Shown in pieces: positions 19,902 to 28,932 of a stretch of 64,000 nt of DNA (positions within the stretch are counted from its first letter, which is position 1; the number at the start of each line of letters is the position of its first letter). Source of the DNA: Aureimonas fodinaquatilis (GTDB taxonomy: Bacteria > Pseudomonadota > Alphaproteobacteria > Rhizobiales > Rhizobiaceae); the NCBI RefSeq assembly GCF_008369445.1, contig NZ_VTWH01000001.1, positions 806,001 through 870,000 on the forward strand, read 5' to 3'. The notes below the pieces were generated by a model. It did not search any database, was not told where the DNA came from, and worked only from the letters and a program-made list of their open reading frames with translations. The position numbers and the translations under genes are program-made.

Positions 19902-19940
19902 TAATGAAACTGAGTATGATGTCGGATTGAAAGCGAAAAC

Positions 19941-22900
19941 CTAAAACTTTACCCGGAAACCAATATTGCCATCCAGAACATAGCTGTCGGCAAAGCTTTC
20001 CAGTGTGGTGCGGGCTGAAAGCTCACCATACAGCGAATAGCCATCCCCCCAATTATAGTCGCCGCCAAAGCCCAATCCGCCCCACAGCCGTTCCTGCCGG
20101 CTGGCAAGCTCGACATCGGCAACCGCAATGCGGGTCTCGCCAGTGAAGTCATAATAGATATTGGCGATTCCGTAGAGATTGAGAATCTGCAACTGGCCGT
20201 TGGCACCCTGCCACGCCTGCTGTTGATCGGCAGATACGCCAAGGCGACCCTGAAGATTGTCGCCGTCCAACCGCCGGACTGTCACACCGAAAGCGTCTTC
20301 AAAATCGTCGAAATCAACCGATGAGTAGATCAACTGGGCTTGCGGGGTAATGGTCCAGCTCTCATTGATGGGCAGCGCTTGCCCGGCTTCAACGCTGATC
20401 GCATAACCCATGCCATTATTGTTCGAAGCCTCAACCACGCCCAATGTGGTGGACGTGATGTTGCTGTCGAACCAGGTCACTTGCGCCTGGCCGTCCACAT
20501 AGAAGCCCGACTGGTCGTACCAGGTTAAAGTTGCACCAAAGCCATAGCCATCCGTGTCAATCTTGCCATCGCCGTAGATGGACCAGATTTCGGAGTTGGC
20601 GCGGCCAAAATGCGCACTGGCACCTGCAACCAGACCGGACCCATTTTCCCGCTCGTGGACCAGACCATCAAATCCGACCTGCAGTCGGGCATAGTCCGTA
20701 TCAAACCTGCTTCCGGTTGTCGAAACAGCGGGTTCAAAAGAGCCAGTGGATCCTTCGATCCGCCCCCATGCACCGGTCTTTTCAATCATATCGGCGGTTC
20801 TGGTTTCGCCAATGAGATTTTTGTCGAATGCGCGCGATGAAACATTGCCGGACCATAGGCGGCTGCCAACGCGCTGCTGCAAGGTGGGAAGCCGGTTCAA
20901 GGCGGCCATTGTCTGCGGGTAGGCCTCATAAAGCGGGGCACCCGGTTGATAAGCCGGTGTGCCTTCACCGGAAAGAAACAGCGAGCGCAGATACCAGTCG
21001 CCATCATCCGGCGTGGAAGGCGCCCCCTGATACAGGGAATAGGCATAAGCGCCACCTACGACAGCCAACTGGCCATCCGGTGTTACATAGTCAGCCAGCA
21101 GGCTGAAAGTTCCTGTCGAAGCGCCATCCACCTGCACGATGCGGATGCCTTCAACCGTTTGCCCGCCCGTGCCGCCAAGATTGATGACGCGAACAGAGGT
21201 TGAGCCGGAGGTGCTGCCGCTGACGATCAGAAGATCAGTCGGCGAACTATCGTCACCCAGCACGACTTCAGTTTCCAGAATGCCGCCATTGCCAATATAG
21301 TCGCCAAGAATTGTCAGCGTGCCAATGGAATTGCCCGGTGCAACTGTGCCAGCATTGGCCGTGGTGCCAACAAAGCCCAGCCCTTCAAGCCGACCGCCCG
21401 GCAGAACATCTATCGTACCACCGAGCGCGCCATTCACTGCCAGCGTGCCGCCATAAAGCGCACTCACGCCGGTAAATGCACTGGAATCCTGAAGCAGGAA
21501 GCTGCGGCCGGAATAGGTTTCAATGGTGCCACTGCCGGTTAGCCCACCGGGCAGTCCGGCGTCGAACACGTAGAACTGGTCAGTGTGGTTGAATGCCACC
21601 GTGGCATCGCCATCACCGAAACTCAGAACGGGTGCCGAAATATAGCCCGGAACCTCCGCTGCAGAACCTGCAGGTGCGCCAATGGCAAGTGTGCCGCTGG
21701 AACCCGCATCCGGTGCAATTATCACGGGCGTGGCTGACAGCAAACGTCCGCCATTGGCCAGAACCAAAGTGCCGCTTGCAGGGGAGGAGTCAGGGCTGGC
21801 CCCTATGTAAACATTGCCAGCGCTGACAATAGCGCCATTGTTAATCCCAAGCGTGCCATTAGCCGCGTAGATGTCTCCGGAAAAGCTGTTGGACGAAGTC
21901 AGGTCCAGGCGCCCCGGACCCTGCTGGACAATTACGCCCGAACCGGTGAGCGTGCCGCCATAAGATGCGCTGTCCGCGCGGTTGAATATCAACTGCGTGG
22001 TCACATCGACATTGCCGGCCAGCTCGCCCGAAGTGCCGCCGTCGCCAACCCGGAGTGTGCCATCCGTTACAAAAATCGTGCCAGTCTGGCTGTTGCTGCC
22101 CGTCAATACCAACTCGCCAAGGCCAATTTTGGCCAAATCTCCGGAGCCTGCAACAAGGCCCGCCTGGGTGAAAGCAGTTCCCGATGCAACGTCAATCGTC
22201 GCGCCGCTGGCCAGAATGGAGATCGCCCGGCTCATGCTGAGATCTGCGGTGGTCTGCAAGACACCGCCATTAAAGGTCAATGCACTGGAGGCTGCACCCA
22301 GATTGTCATCGGCGCTGATCTGCACTGTGCCGGACTCAATCAATGTTCCGCCGGTATATGTGTTGCTGCCGGAAAGTGTCAGCGTGCCAGTTCCCGTTTT
22401 GGTCAGGGAGCCGCCCACCAGAACCGGAGAGGTTGTTCCGGTAAAGACATTGAAGCTGTCGAGCAGAGGCGAAATGCCATCGGCAATCGAGCCCGAAATT
22501 GTTGTCGATGTGTCAAGGCCGCCCACCGTCAGATTGCTGGCACCCAGATAGACATTGCCGCCACCGGAAAGCGCGCCTACAGCCAGCGAACCGGTCTGTT
22601 CGCTGATATCGAGCTGGCCGTCAATTTCGTTGACGATCGCGGAGCCTGCGGCAGTTGAGCTGCCGGCAAAGCGCAAAAGAGCCAGATCATTGTTGAAAAT
22701 GGCGGCGCTGCCGGTGGTGGAAGTGGCAAGAAAGCCGATCATGCCACCCGCACCGTTAACGACCGTGGCCGAGCTGGCGCTGCTTGAACCCAGAAAGAGA
22801 ATCTGACTGCCATTCTGCGCACGAAGCACAGACGTGCTGGCGTCTGACGTGCCGTCAAAGAACATCCCGCCGTCGAGAAAAGGGCTGGTGCCACTGCCGA

Positions 22901-23360
22901 AAATGTTGAATTCGGCCCCGCCAGTGCTTGAGGCGCCATCCAACACAACGAATGTGCCAGGAATGCCGGGTATTGTTGAAGGCCCAGCGCCGGTCAAGTT
23001 AATGCTGCCGAGTGTCCCGACATTGGCATCAGAAACCAGAAGGCCGCCAGAACCCGAAATCGCAACTGAGTTTGCCGTTGCAGCCGGTGCAGATGTGATG
23101 GTGGCGCTGCCAGATGAAATGATGACATCATCCGTGCCCGTTGGAACGGCGGCCGGACTCCAGTTCAGCGGATCAAACCAGCTTCCACCATCCGGGCCAA
23201 CCCAGGCAACCTGCGCTGCTGCCGGCCCGGTTAAGATTGCCAGTACCGATCCGGTCAGCAAAAGGCTGGAAATTCGCGTGTGAACGCTTGTTTTTTCAGT
23301 ATGTGGTACGCCGGAAAAGCATTTGAAAATATACGCCACGCTAAAAACCTCCCGCAACAT
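19941..23360 (-). CDS. autotransporter (type Va), beta-strand repeat passenger
   Basis: The 1139-aa outer-membrane or secreted protein has a long N-terminal leader of about 49 residues ending LLLTGSVLAILTGPAAAQ. The passenger (about 50-860) is rich in Gly, Ser, Thr and Asn, with autotransporter-type beta-helix units such as KTGTGTLTLSGSNTYTGGT and KIGLGELVLTGSNSQTG. The C-terminal beta-barrel (about 860-1139) runs from GAWGRIEGSTG to the terminal phenylalanine in GNIGFRVKF, as BAM recognition requires. There is no protease triad I can recognise, so an adhesin role is more likely than an enzymatic one. Confidence 0.93.
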   Translation of the reverse strand: MLREVFSVAYIFKCFSGVPHTEKTSVHTRISSLLLTGSVLAILTGPAAAQVAWVGPDGGSWFDPLNWSPAAVPTGTDDVIISSGSATITSAPAATANSVAISGSGGLLVSDANVGTLGSINLTGAGPSTIPGIPGTFVVLDGASSTGGAEFNIFGSGTSPFLDGGMFFDGTSDASTSVLRAQNGSQILFLGSSSASSATVVNGAGGMIGFLATSTTGSAAIFNNDLALLRFAGSSTAAGSAIVNEIDGQLDISEQTGSLAVGALSGGGNVYLGASNLTVGGLDTSTTISGSIADGISPLLDSFNVFTGTTSPVLVGGSLTKTGTGTLTLSGSNTYTGGTLIESGTVQISADDNLGAASSALTFNGGVLQTTADLSMSRAISILASGATIDVASGTAFTQAGLVAGSGDLAKIGLGELVLTGSNSQTGTIFVTDGTLRVGDGGTSGELAGNVDVTTQLIFNRADSASYGGTLTGSGVIVQQGPGRLDLTSSNSFSGDIYAANGTLGINNGAIVSAGNVYIGASPDSSPASGTLVLANGGRLLSATPVIIAPDAGSSGTLAIGAPAGSAAEVPGYISAPVLSFGDGDATVAFNHTDQFYVFDAGLPGGLTGSGTIETYSGRSFLLQDSSAFTGVSALYGGTLAVNGALGGTIDVLPGGRLEGLGFVGTTANAGTVAPGNSIGTLTILGDYIGNGGILETEVVLGDDSSPTDLLIVSGSTSGSTSVRVINLGGTGGQTVEGIRIVQVDGASTGTFSLLADYVTPDGQLAVVGGAYAYSLYQGAPSTPDDGDWYLRSLFLSGEGTPAYQPGAPLYEAYPQTMAALNRLPTLQQRVGSRLWSGNVSSRAFDKNLIGETRTADMIEKTGAWGRIEGSTGSFEPAVSTTGSRFDTDYARLQVGFDGLVHERENGSGLVAGASAHFGRANSEIWSIYGDGKIDTDGYGFGATLTWYDQSGFYVDGQAQVTWFDSNITSTTLGVVEASNNNGMGYAISVEAGQALPINESWTITPQAQLIYSSVDFDDFEDAFGVTVRRLDGDNLQGRLGVSADQQQAWQGANGQLQILNLYGIANIYYDFTGETRIAVADVELASRQERLWGGLGFGGDYNWGDGYSLYGELSARTTLESFADSYVLDGNIGFRVKF

Positions 23361-23717
23361 TACGAAAATAATATCAGAGGTTGTGATGCTGGTCGCATAT
23401 GAACGTTAGTAGTAGGCGTGAAATGGTAAAAATTCAAAGCGGTGTTGCATTTCCAACATAGACTTGGCTGGCATGCGCGATTGTCACCTGAGCGCCAGTG
23501 CCGAGCTCAACGGCTGTTCAACCTATACTTATGATATCAGGGGCATATGCGGACATTCTCAAAGTCATTCCCAAGGTTGATTTTGATGATTTATTTGATA
23601 TGACTTCAGATGATATAAGTACAACCAAGAATTGCATATAACAATCTCGAAATTATATCTAAGATGTTAGATATTTTGTTCATGCAATTTCTAGTGAAAG
23701 AAGATGCAGGGTAAAAT
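23361..23717. other. AT-rich divergent intergenic region between autotransporter and RTX genes
   Basis: This 357-bp gap must hold the promoters of both flanking genes. The half next to the RTX gene is far more AT-rich than the rest of the window. It contains a perfect inverted repeat at 23655-23674 (listed separately) and several TATA-like stretches. I see no credible gene in it. Confidence 0.6.
23655..23674. promoter_or_regulatory. perfect inverted repeat upstream of the RTX gene
   Basis: ATATCTAA (23655-23662), spacer GATG, TTAGATAT (23667-23674): an 8-bp perfect dyad, 44 bp before the RTX start codon. Position and symmetry suit a repressor or activator operator; the regulator is unknown. 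Confidence 0.45.
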
Positions 23718-26700
23718 ATGGCTAACGATACGGAGTTGCTTGCTGGAGCGGCTTTGGCTATTGCCGACTATAACTCTATCAATTCAGAGATCAAAGCGCT
23801 CGACGACGTCATAGCTCGCCTTTTTGGTGTCGCTTTGAACAGGGAAGAAACGCCTGGCCTGACTTTTGATTTTGCCGATGCAACATATGCGGTTCTGTCG
23901 CGGGTGGGTGATTCCGCCAGGCTGGTGAACACCGCGGGCAGCACAGACGCCGGTGCGCCCGACATTTCGCTTCCTTCTGCTGGTTCTGAATCTGCCAGGT
24001 TCAAACCGATGGATGCTGTATTTGAGGCTGCCTGGACAAATACGCGCCTGTTCAACACGCGCGCCACGATCGGCGCTGCGCTGGAAAAGGCAAGGTTTCA
24101 GGATTTGATAGCGCTGAACGGCGATTTTCCAGACATGGTTGCCGGGCGGTATTATCGGATCGAAAATGGCGAGATTGTTCCTGCCCAAAGCGTATTTCAA
24201 GCGCGCAGTCTGGCTGACGACCTTGTGACACGGCAAAGTTTGACAGCCATTTTCTCATTGATCCATGCGGTTAATTCCACACTGACCATGCATGACACGA
24301 GAAGCCACTACGCCCAGGTTTTCGCAAGCTGGCTGCGCTTCGCATCCGACCTGACATTCGCTTACCAGTCTCTCGGATCCTACTATATCAGCGGTGGCGC
24401 GGAAGCAGCGCCGTCAAACGCAACGAAGGCGCTGGCCGCCCCTGTGCTGTCCGTTGCCGCTGCCCTGTTTGGAATTGCCAAAATCATTGACATGCAGGGA
24501 AGCAGCGGCGGAGCTCTCCTGAAGTGGCGTGACGGTTTGCAACTGGGGTATTTCGGCTCAGAGCTTTTCCGTGGCTTCCGTCTGCTGGGCGAAGGTCTGG
24601 AGCTTACGAGTCCGCAATTTGTCACCTTGAGTACAGCGGTTTCGGCGCTGGGCGCCCTTTCCAATATCGGAGCCGGCATTGTGCAGATTGTCGACTCCGG
24701 CGTGAATGGCAAGGGGTCTGCCAGTTATCTGGCAATGCAAGGTGTTGACAGGGCTCTGCCGATACTGGCGGGTATTGGAATGGTGGTCTGGCCAAGCCTT
24801 GTTGCGTCCGGCATGATGATGACAGCCTCAATGACATCTCTGACGGCAATTCATGAAGCCATAAAGCTGGGCAAGGTTCAGGACGAATTTCTGCGTCTTT
24901 TCGCACAGTCCGGCTGGGCCGGTGATAAGGCCATGGCGGATCATTTTGGCGCCATGAAAACGAAATCCATTCTGTCCGCTACGCCGGTCATCAATCTGTT
25001 TTCCGCAATGTTCGGCATGCTTGATACGTCGAAACGAAGCGCAGACAGGATCTTGGCGGATTATGGCGTCACCGATCTATCGGACAGTGAGGCAGTTTCC
25101 CAAGCCGCCCGGAAATTCATGATTGATGGGCTTGATGCGCGCGAACGCGCCGTTCAGGCAGACTACATTGCGGCGTTGAAGAGAATTGCTGCATCCACTG
25201 AAACCAAAAGGATCATTGCTGTTACCGGGCAGGAGCTGCGGGCGGATCAGGCGGCGGTTGCCGCACTTCTGGGAACGGCTTTTGTGAAAGAAATCAACAG
25301 CAGCCGACATTATTTCTATGATCTGAGTGATCAGACGCGGAAAGACAACGGCCTGGTCGCAACGGCATCGGCGTCCAACAGCATCAGCATCGATTCAACC
25401 GCTGACTCCCAGTACTTCCTGTTTCTGACACCGATTATGCCAGTGACCCCGGAAGAGCGCGCAGAGACCATCTCGGGCAAGAGCGTGAAGAACAGCCTTG
25501 TGCCACTGCAGACACTGCCGGGTTTTGAGCTGATGGATGGTGCGGCTTCAACCGTGGCCGACATACGCAAATTTGCATCCTTTGCACCCTTTGGCATCGC
25601 TGCGACCGTAGACGATGTGAATGGCGTGGAAGGCGGCCTCAGCGTTGAAATGGGCCAGGGCAACGATGTCGTGATAGCCGGCGCAAGAGCTATGTTTGTC
25701 AATGGCGGCGGCGATGTCGACGGGGTGGACTATCGCCACGCGCTGACACGAGCCGACCCTCGCGACCTTGCCCTTCAGGTCAAGACTGTGCTGGCCGAAA
25801 GCGGACAGGCAACTTATCGCGTGCGAAAATCCGGCTATGGCATATTTCACCGGATTGTCGAGCGGGAAGCGACCGTTCAGGAGGGAAAATACACGAAGAC
25901 CGTAACCTATCACGCGGTTGAGACCGAATATGATGCCTACAGCAACAACCAGATCGACCACCTCGTTGAAGTGGAATGGATTCATGGCACCAGTTTTGCC
26001 GACAGGTTTGATGGTGCAGGCGCATCGGACATATTTTTTGGTGGTGATGGCGAAGACCAACTGACCGGTGCAGGCGGAGACGATCAGCTTTTTGGCGGCG
26101 CGCACAATGATCAACTGCACGGCGGCGAAGGGTTTGATCTGATGGTTGGCGATGCCGGCGATGATGTTCTGGTCGACAAAGGCATTATGCCCGGCCAGCC
26201 CGAGACTGGCAACAAAGCAAGGAAGCTGGGTGACACCCTGATCGGTGGCGAGGGCAATGACACTATAATGTCGGGTGCCGGGGATGATCTTCTGCTCGGT
26301 GACGACGCCTCAGCGGAAGGCTATTCTGCTTCCACAGCCGTGGAAAAGCCCGGCGTCAGCTACAGGGACAGTCTGTTTGGGGAAGCGGGAAATGACACGA
26401 TCGATGGCGGATGGGGTGACGATTTTATCGACGCTGGCGATGGTCACGATCAGGTTTTCGGAGGAACAGGAAAAGACACTTTACTGGGTGGCATCGGCAA
26501 CGACACGATCTGGGGTGGAGATGGTGATGACAGCATTGTCGGCGGTGGTGGCGAGGATGCATTGTACGGCATGGACGGCAATGACACCCTGGTCGCGGGA
26601 CCTCTCGGCAGCATTCTTGTGGGAGGCAGGGGCAGAGACAGCCTGACAGGTGGAATTGGCCACGACATTCTGATTGGCGGAGATGGCAGCGATACTCTTC

Positions 26701-27476
26701 GCGGGGGCGACGGCAATGATACCATATCCTTGCGTTTTGTGAGTTATGGTGTGGTGATCAGCCTTGAAAATAAGTCGATAGTCAAAATAGATCCAACCAA
26801 AACAGGCTCGAACGATCCAGTGACGAAGGATGCTCTTCGTGGCCTGGAATGGGTCGAGGGGACCGAGTTTGGTGACGAGATTGTGGGGTCAGGTGGGGAG
26901 AACCGTCTGGTCGGGCGCGGCGGCAACGACATTATTTCCGGCGGTGCTGGCAAGGATATTCTGTTCGGTGGTGATGGGGCCGATATTCTCATCAGCGGTG
27001 CAGGTTCCGACATTATGGATGGTGGCGCAGGCGACGATATTCTGCATGTTGAAAGCGGTGACACGCTGTTTTTTGACGGGAATTTTGGCACGGATACTGT
27101 CTTGTCCGCTGATAGCCTGCCTAACTTTTCCAACACGCTGCTGATCTTCACCGGCATCGATTACCGCAATCTTTGGTTTGAGCGAAGCGCGGATAATCTG
27201 TTGATTTCCCACTTCAAGAACGAATTCGGGGTGGATAAATCCGATATTGCTGGCCACGCTGGTGTCGCTGTTCTGAATTTCTTCAGTGAGAACGCCAATA
27301 CCAGCAAATTTGCGATTGCCGACCAGAACGGTTCAGCTTTGGTTGTTGGTCAGATTGCAACCTTGACTGCTGCCATGAGCGTCGGCGCGGGTGTTGGGAC
27401 GACCGGCTACGATTACTCGATTTATCGGCCGGTGCAGGATGCCGCCTGGGTATTGGCCGCTGGCGCCGTCAATTAA
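23718..27476 (+). CDS. HlyA-like RTX pore-forming toxin
   Basis: The 1252-aa product resembles the HlyA family throughout. The N-terminal ~560 residues include long hydrophobic or amphipathic helices (about 235-390, e.g. SVAAALFGIAKI and LPILAGIGMVVWPSLVASG). A pre-repeat acylation domain follows: LTPIMPVTPEERAETISGK with K588, and VQEGKYTKT with K724. By my recall of HlyA these align with acylated K564 and K690. Residues about 767-1110 are calcium-binding GGxGxDxLx nonapeptides in three blocks, split by a ~40-residue insert near 1010. A C-terminal region with NLWFERSADNLLIS, ending in Ala/Val, suits a type I secretion signal. No hlyC, hlyB or hlyD homologue lies in the window. Confidence 0.88.
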   Translation: MANDTELLAGAALAIADYNSINSEIKALDDVIARLFGVALNREETPGLTFDFADATYAVLSRVGDSARLVNTAGSTDAGAPDISLPSAGSESARFKPMDAVFEAAWTNTRLFNTRATIGAALEKARFQDLIALNGDFPDMVAGRYYRIENGEIVPAQSVFQARSLADDLVTRQSLTAIFSLIHAVNSTLTMHDTRSHYAQVFASWLRFASDLTFAYQSLGSYYISGGAEAAPSNATKALAAPVLSVAAALFGIAKIIDMQGSSGGALLKWRDGLQLGYFGSELFRGFRLLGEGLELTSPQFVTLSTAVSALGALSNIGAGIVQIVDSGVNGKGSASYLAMQGVDRALPILAGIGMVVWPSLVASGMMMTASMTSLTAIHEAIKLGKVQDEFLRLFAQSGWAGDKAMADHFGAMKTKSILSATPVINLFSAMFGMLDTSKRSADRILADYGVTDLSDSEAVSQAARKFMIDGLDARERAVQADYIAALKRIAASTETKRIIAVTGQELRADQAAVAALLGTAFVKEINSSRHYFYDLSDQTRKDNGLVATASASNSISIDSTADSQYFLFLTPIMPVTPEERAETISGKSVKNSLVPLQTLPGFELMDGAASTVADIRKFASFAPFGIAATVDDVNGVEGGLSVEMGQGNDVVIAGARAMFVNGGGDVDGVDYRHALTRADPRDLALQVKTVLAESGQATYRVRKSGYGIFHRIVEREATVQEGKYTKTVTYHAVETEYDAYSNNQIDHLVEVEWIHGTSFADRFDGAGASDIFFGGDGEDQLTGAGGDDQLFGGAHNDQLHGGEGFDLMVGDAGDDVLVDKGIMPGQPETGNKARKLGDTLIGGEGNDTIMSGAGDDLLLGDDASAEGYSASTAVEKPGVSYRDSLFGEAGNDTIDGGWGDDFIDAGDGHDQVFGGTGKDTLLGGIGNDTIWGGDGDDSIVGGGGEDALYGMDGNDTLVAGPLGSILVGGRGRDSLTGGIGHDILIGGDGSDTLRGGDGNDTISLRFVSYGVVISLENKSIVKIDPTKTGSNDPVTKDALRGLEWVEGTEFGDEIVGSGGENRLVGRGGNDIISGGAGKDILFGGDGADILISGAGSDIMDGGAGDDILHVESGDTLFFDGNFGTDTVLSADSLPNFSNTLLIFTGIDYRNLWFERSADNLLISHFKNEFGVDKSDIAGHAGVAVLNFFSENANTSKFAIADQNGSALVVGQIATLTAAMSVGAGVGTTGYDYSIYRPVQDAAWVLAAGAVN

Positions 27477-27500
27477 CCTCACTGGCTCTTAATGCAAAAA

Positions 27501-27533
27501 CCCGGCAGAGGTGGAAGGACCTCTGCCGGGTTT
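27501..27533 (+). terminator. rho-independent terminator of the RTX gene
   Basis: CCCGGCAGAGGT (27501-27512) pairs with ACCTCTGCCGGG (27519-27530), followed by TTT and preceded by AAAAA, so it may also work for the convergent RidA gene. Confidence 0.88.
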
Positions 27534-27636
27534 GTCATGCCACATAATGCGTGGAAGGAGGTAAACGCATTTCAAATCGAAACGTCATCGATTCAACTGC
27601 GAGCCAATGCGGAACCAGAAGTTGAAGCGTCCCGCG

Positions 27637-27981
27637 CTATACGGCTGCTGTAACGATGATTTCTACCAGATAGTCGGGTGTGGCAAGCTTGGCCTCGCCC
27701 GTTGCGCGGGCCGGCGGATTTGCCGGATCCACCCAGGAATCCCAAACCTCGTTCATTGCTGCGAAATCATCCATCGAGGCCAGCCAGATCTGCGTGTAAA
27801 GCAGTTTGGATTTGTCTGTGCCTGCCTCTGCCAACAGACGATCAATTTCCGCAAGCACAGTGCGTGTCTGGGCTTTGACATCTTCATCCGGATTGCCGAC
27901 CTGACCAGCTAGATAAACGACATTGCCATGCACAACGCCCATGCTCATGCGGTGGCCTGGTTCAATACGACGAATGCTCAT
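27637..27981 (-). CDS. RidA/YjgF/YER057c family protein
   Basis: The 114-aa product has the family pattern GNVVYLAGQVGNPDEDVKAQ, TRTVLAEIDRLLAEAGTDKS and the C-terminal PARATGEAKLATPDYLVEI. Canonical RidA hydrolyses reactive enamine/imine intermediates from PLP enzymes; the Arg in PPARATGEA is the conserved carboxylate-binding residue. An in-frame start 14 codons earlier (28023) is possible, but ATG 27981 gives the usual length and N-terminus. Confidence 0.9.
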   Translation of the reverse strand: MSIRRIEPGHRMSMGVVHGNVVYLAGQVGNPDEDVKAQTRTVLAEIDRLLAEAGTDKSKLLYTQIWLASMDDFAAMNEVWDSWVDPANPPARATGEAKLATPDYLVEIIVTAAV

Positions 27982-28046
27982 GCGAAAGACTCCCGATCTA
28001 TGGTTGAGCGGCCTGTAAAGCATGAACCGGTGACAGAGTCATTCCC

Positions 28047-28148
28047 CTAGAGCGTTTCGGGCGATCTTTCGACCATATGATACGCTCTCACTTTCTGCTT
28101 TGTTGCACTGCCTCGCCGACGAAACGACTCCGTTTCAATGGGAAATGC
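28047..28148 (+). repeat. dispersed palindromic repeat, type 2 then type 1
   Basis: AGAGCGTTTCGGGCGATC from 28049 to about 28088 (type 2) is followed by GCACTGCC ... GGAAATGC at 28105-28148 (type 1). This is the same order as in the 101-bp array near 6000. It forms the 3' end of the overlapping hydrolase gene and supplies its stop codon (CTA at 28047-28049, TAG on the minus strand). Confidence 0.8.
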
Positions 28149-28733
28149 CCGTGCCGACAGCGCAGAAGGCTGGCGGTCAAATTCTTCGTCAGACTGCGGC
28201 TCGCGTTGGCGCAGGGAGGCAACCAGCGCATGGGCTTCCGGCCATGGGCCATGGCCACTGGCAACATTGACATGCCCGGCATGGCCAATATCCACCAAAG
28301 CTGCGCCCCAGCTATCAGCAAAGAAACTCGCTGTTGCAAAGCTCATATACGGGTCGTTATGAGACGCAACCAGAATGGTGGGAAATGGCAAGCGCGCTGT
28401 TGGCATTTCGCTGAAACTGGCAAATTTGCCATCTGACCGCGCAAGCCGTGCACCATCTGCCGGTGCCACAATCACCGCCCCGGCAATATGGGACGCAGCC
28501 GGCCTGTTGTGCAGATAAGCAATCAACAGCCCGCCAAGGCTATGGCCAACCAGGATGCTGCGCGGGCTGTTCATCAGTTCCGCTTCCAGCCGATGCAGCC
28601 AATCGGCAAGAATGGGGTGCTCCCAGTCTTCCTGCTCAACCTTGATGGCGGATTTGTCCTGTTGCAGAAAATGGTCTTGCCAATGCCCTTTTTCAGAGCC
28701 GCGATATCCGGGAATAATAAGCGTTCTGACCAT
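28047..28733 (-). CDS. RBBP9/YdeN-type serine hydrolase
   Basis: A small alpha/beta hydrolase of 228 aa. It starts MVRTLIIPGYRGSEKGHWQ, has the nucleophile motif ILVGHSLGGLLIAYL (Ser), an Asp in VASHNDPYMSF and His in IGHAGHVNVASGHGPWPEA. Family members are cytoplasmic serine hydrolases of uncertain substrate. ATG 28733 is chosen over the 28871 start because it coincides with the family N-terminus. The last ~35 residues, beyond the usual family end, are encoded by the palindromic repeat 28047-28148, so the original stop has probably been lost. Confidence 0.85.
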   Translation of the reverse strand: MVRTLIIPGYRGSEKGHWQDHFLQQDKSAIKVEQEDWEHPILADWLHRLEAELMNSPRSILVGHSLGGLLIAYLHNRPAASHIAGAVIVAPADGARLARSDGKFASFSEMPTARLPFPTILVASHNDPYMSFATASFFADSWGAALVDIGHAGHVNVASGHGPWPEAHALVASLRQREPQSDEEFDRQPSALSARAFPIETESFRRRGSATKQKVRAYHMVERSPETL

Positions 28734-28932
28734 AGCGAGCCTCTTTGCTGGTGTCCCGCGTAATGTAGAAACCATGCCCGGCAACGGAAAAGGTAAACAT
28801 ACCAAATTTGTAGAGTTTCGCGGAATGATCCACGCACTCATTGCATAATTGCGAAAGTCAAATCGCTGCACTGGAACAAAAGCATATCCTCATCGCTTTC
28901 TCCCCGTCACATTCCGTGCAAGCGAGGAAGCT

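Noticed and set aside
21982-22551. 189-codon plus-strand frame in the autotransporter passenger
   Set aside because: It is antisense to the repeat-rich passenger and has the Pro/Val/Ser bias expected of that complement.
26450-26725. Minus-strand frame of Ser/Pro repeats in the RTX region
   Set aside because: It is the mirror of the glycine/aspartate nonapeptide codons, not an independent gene.
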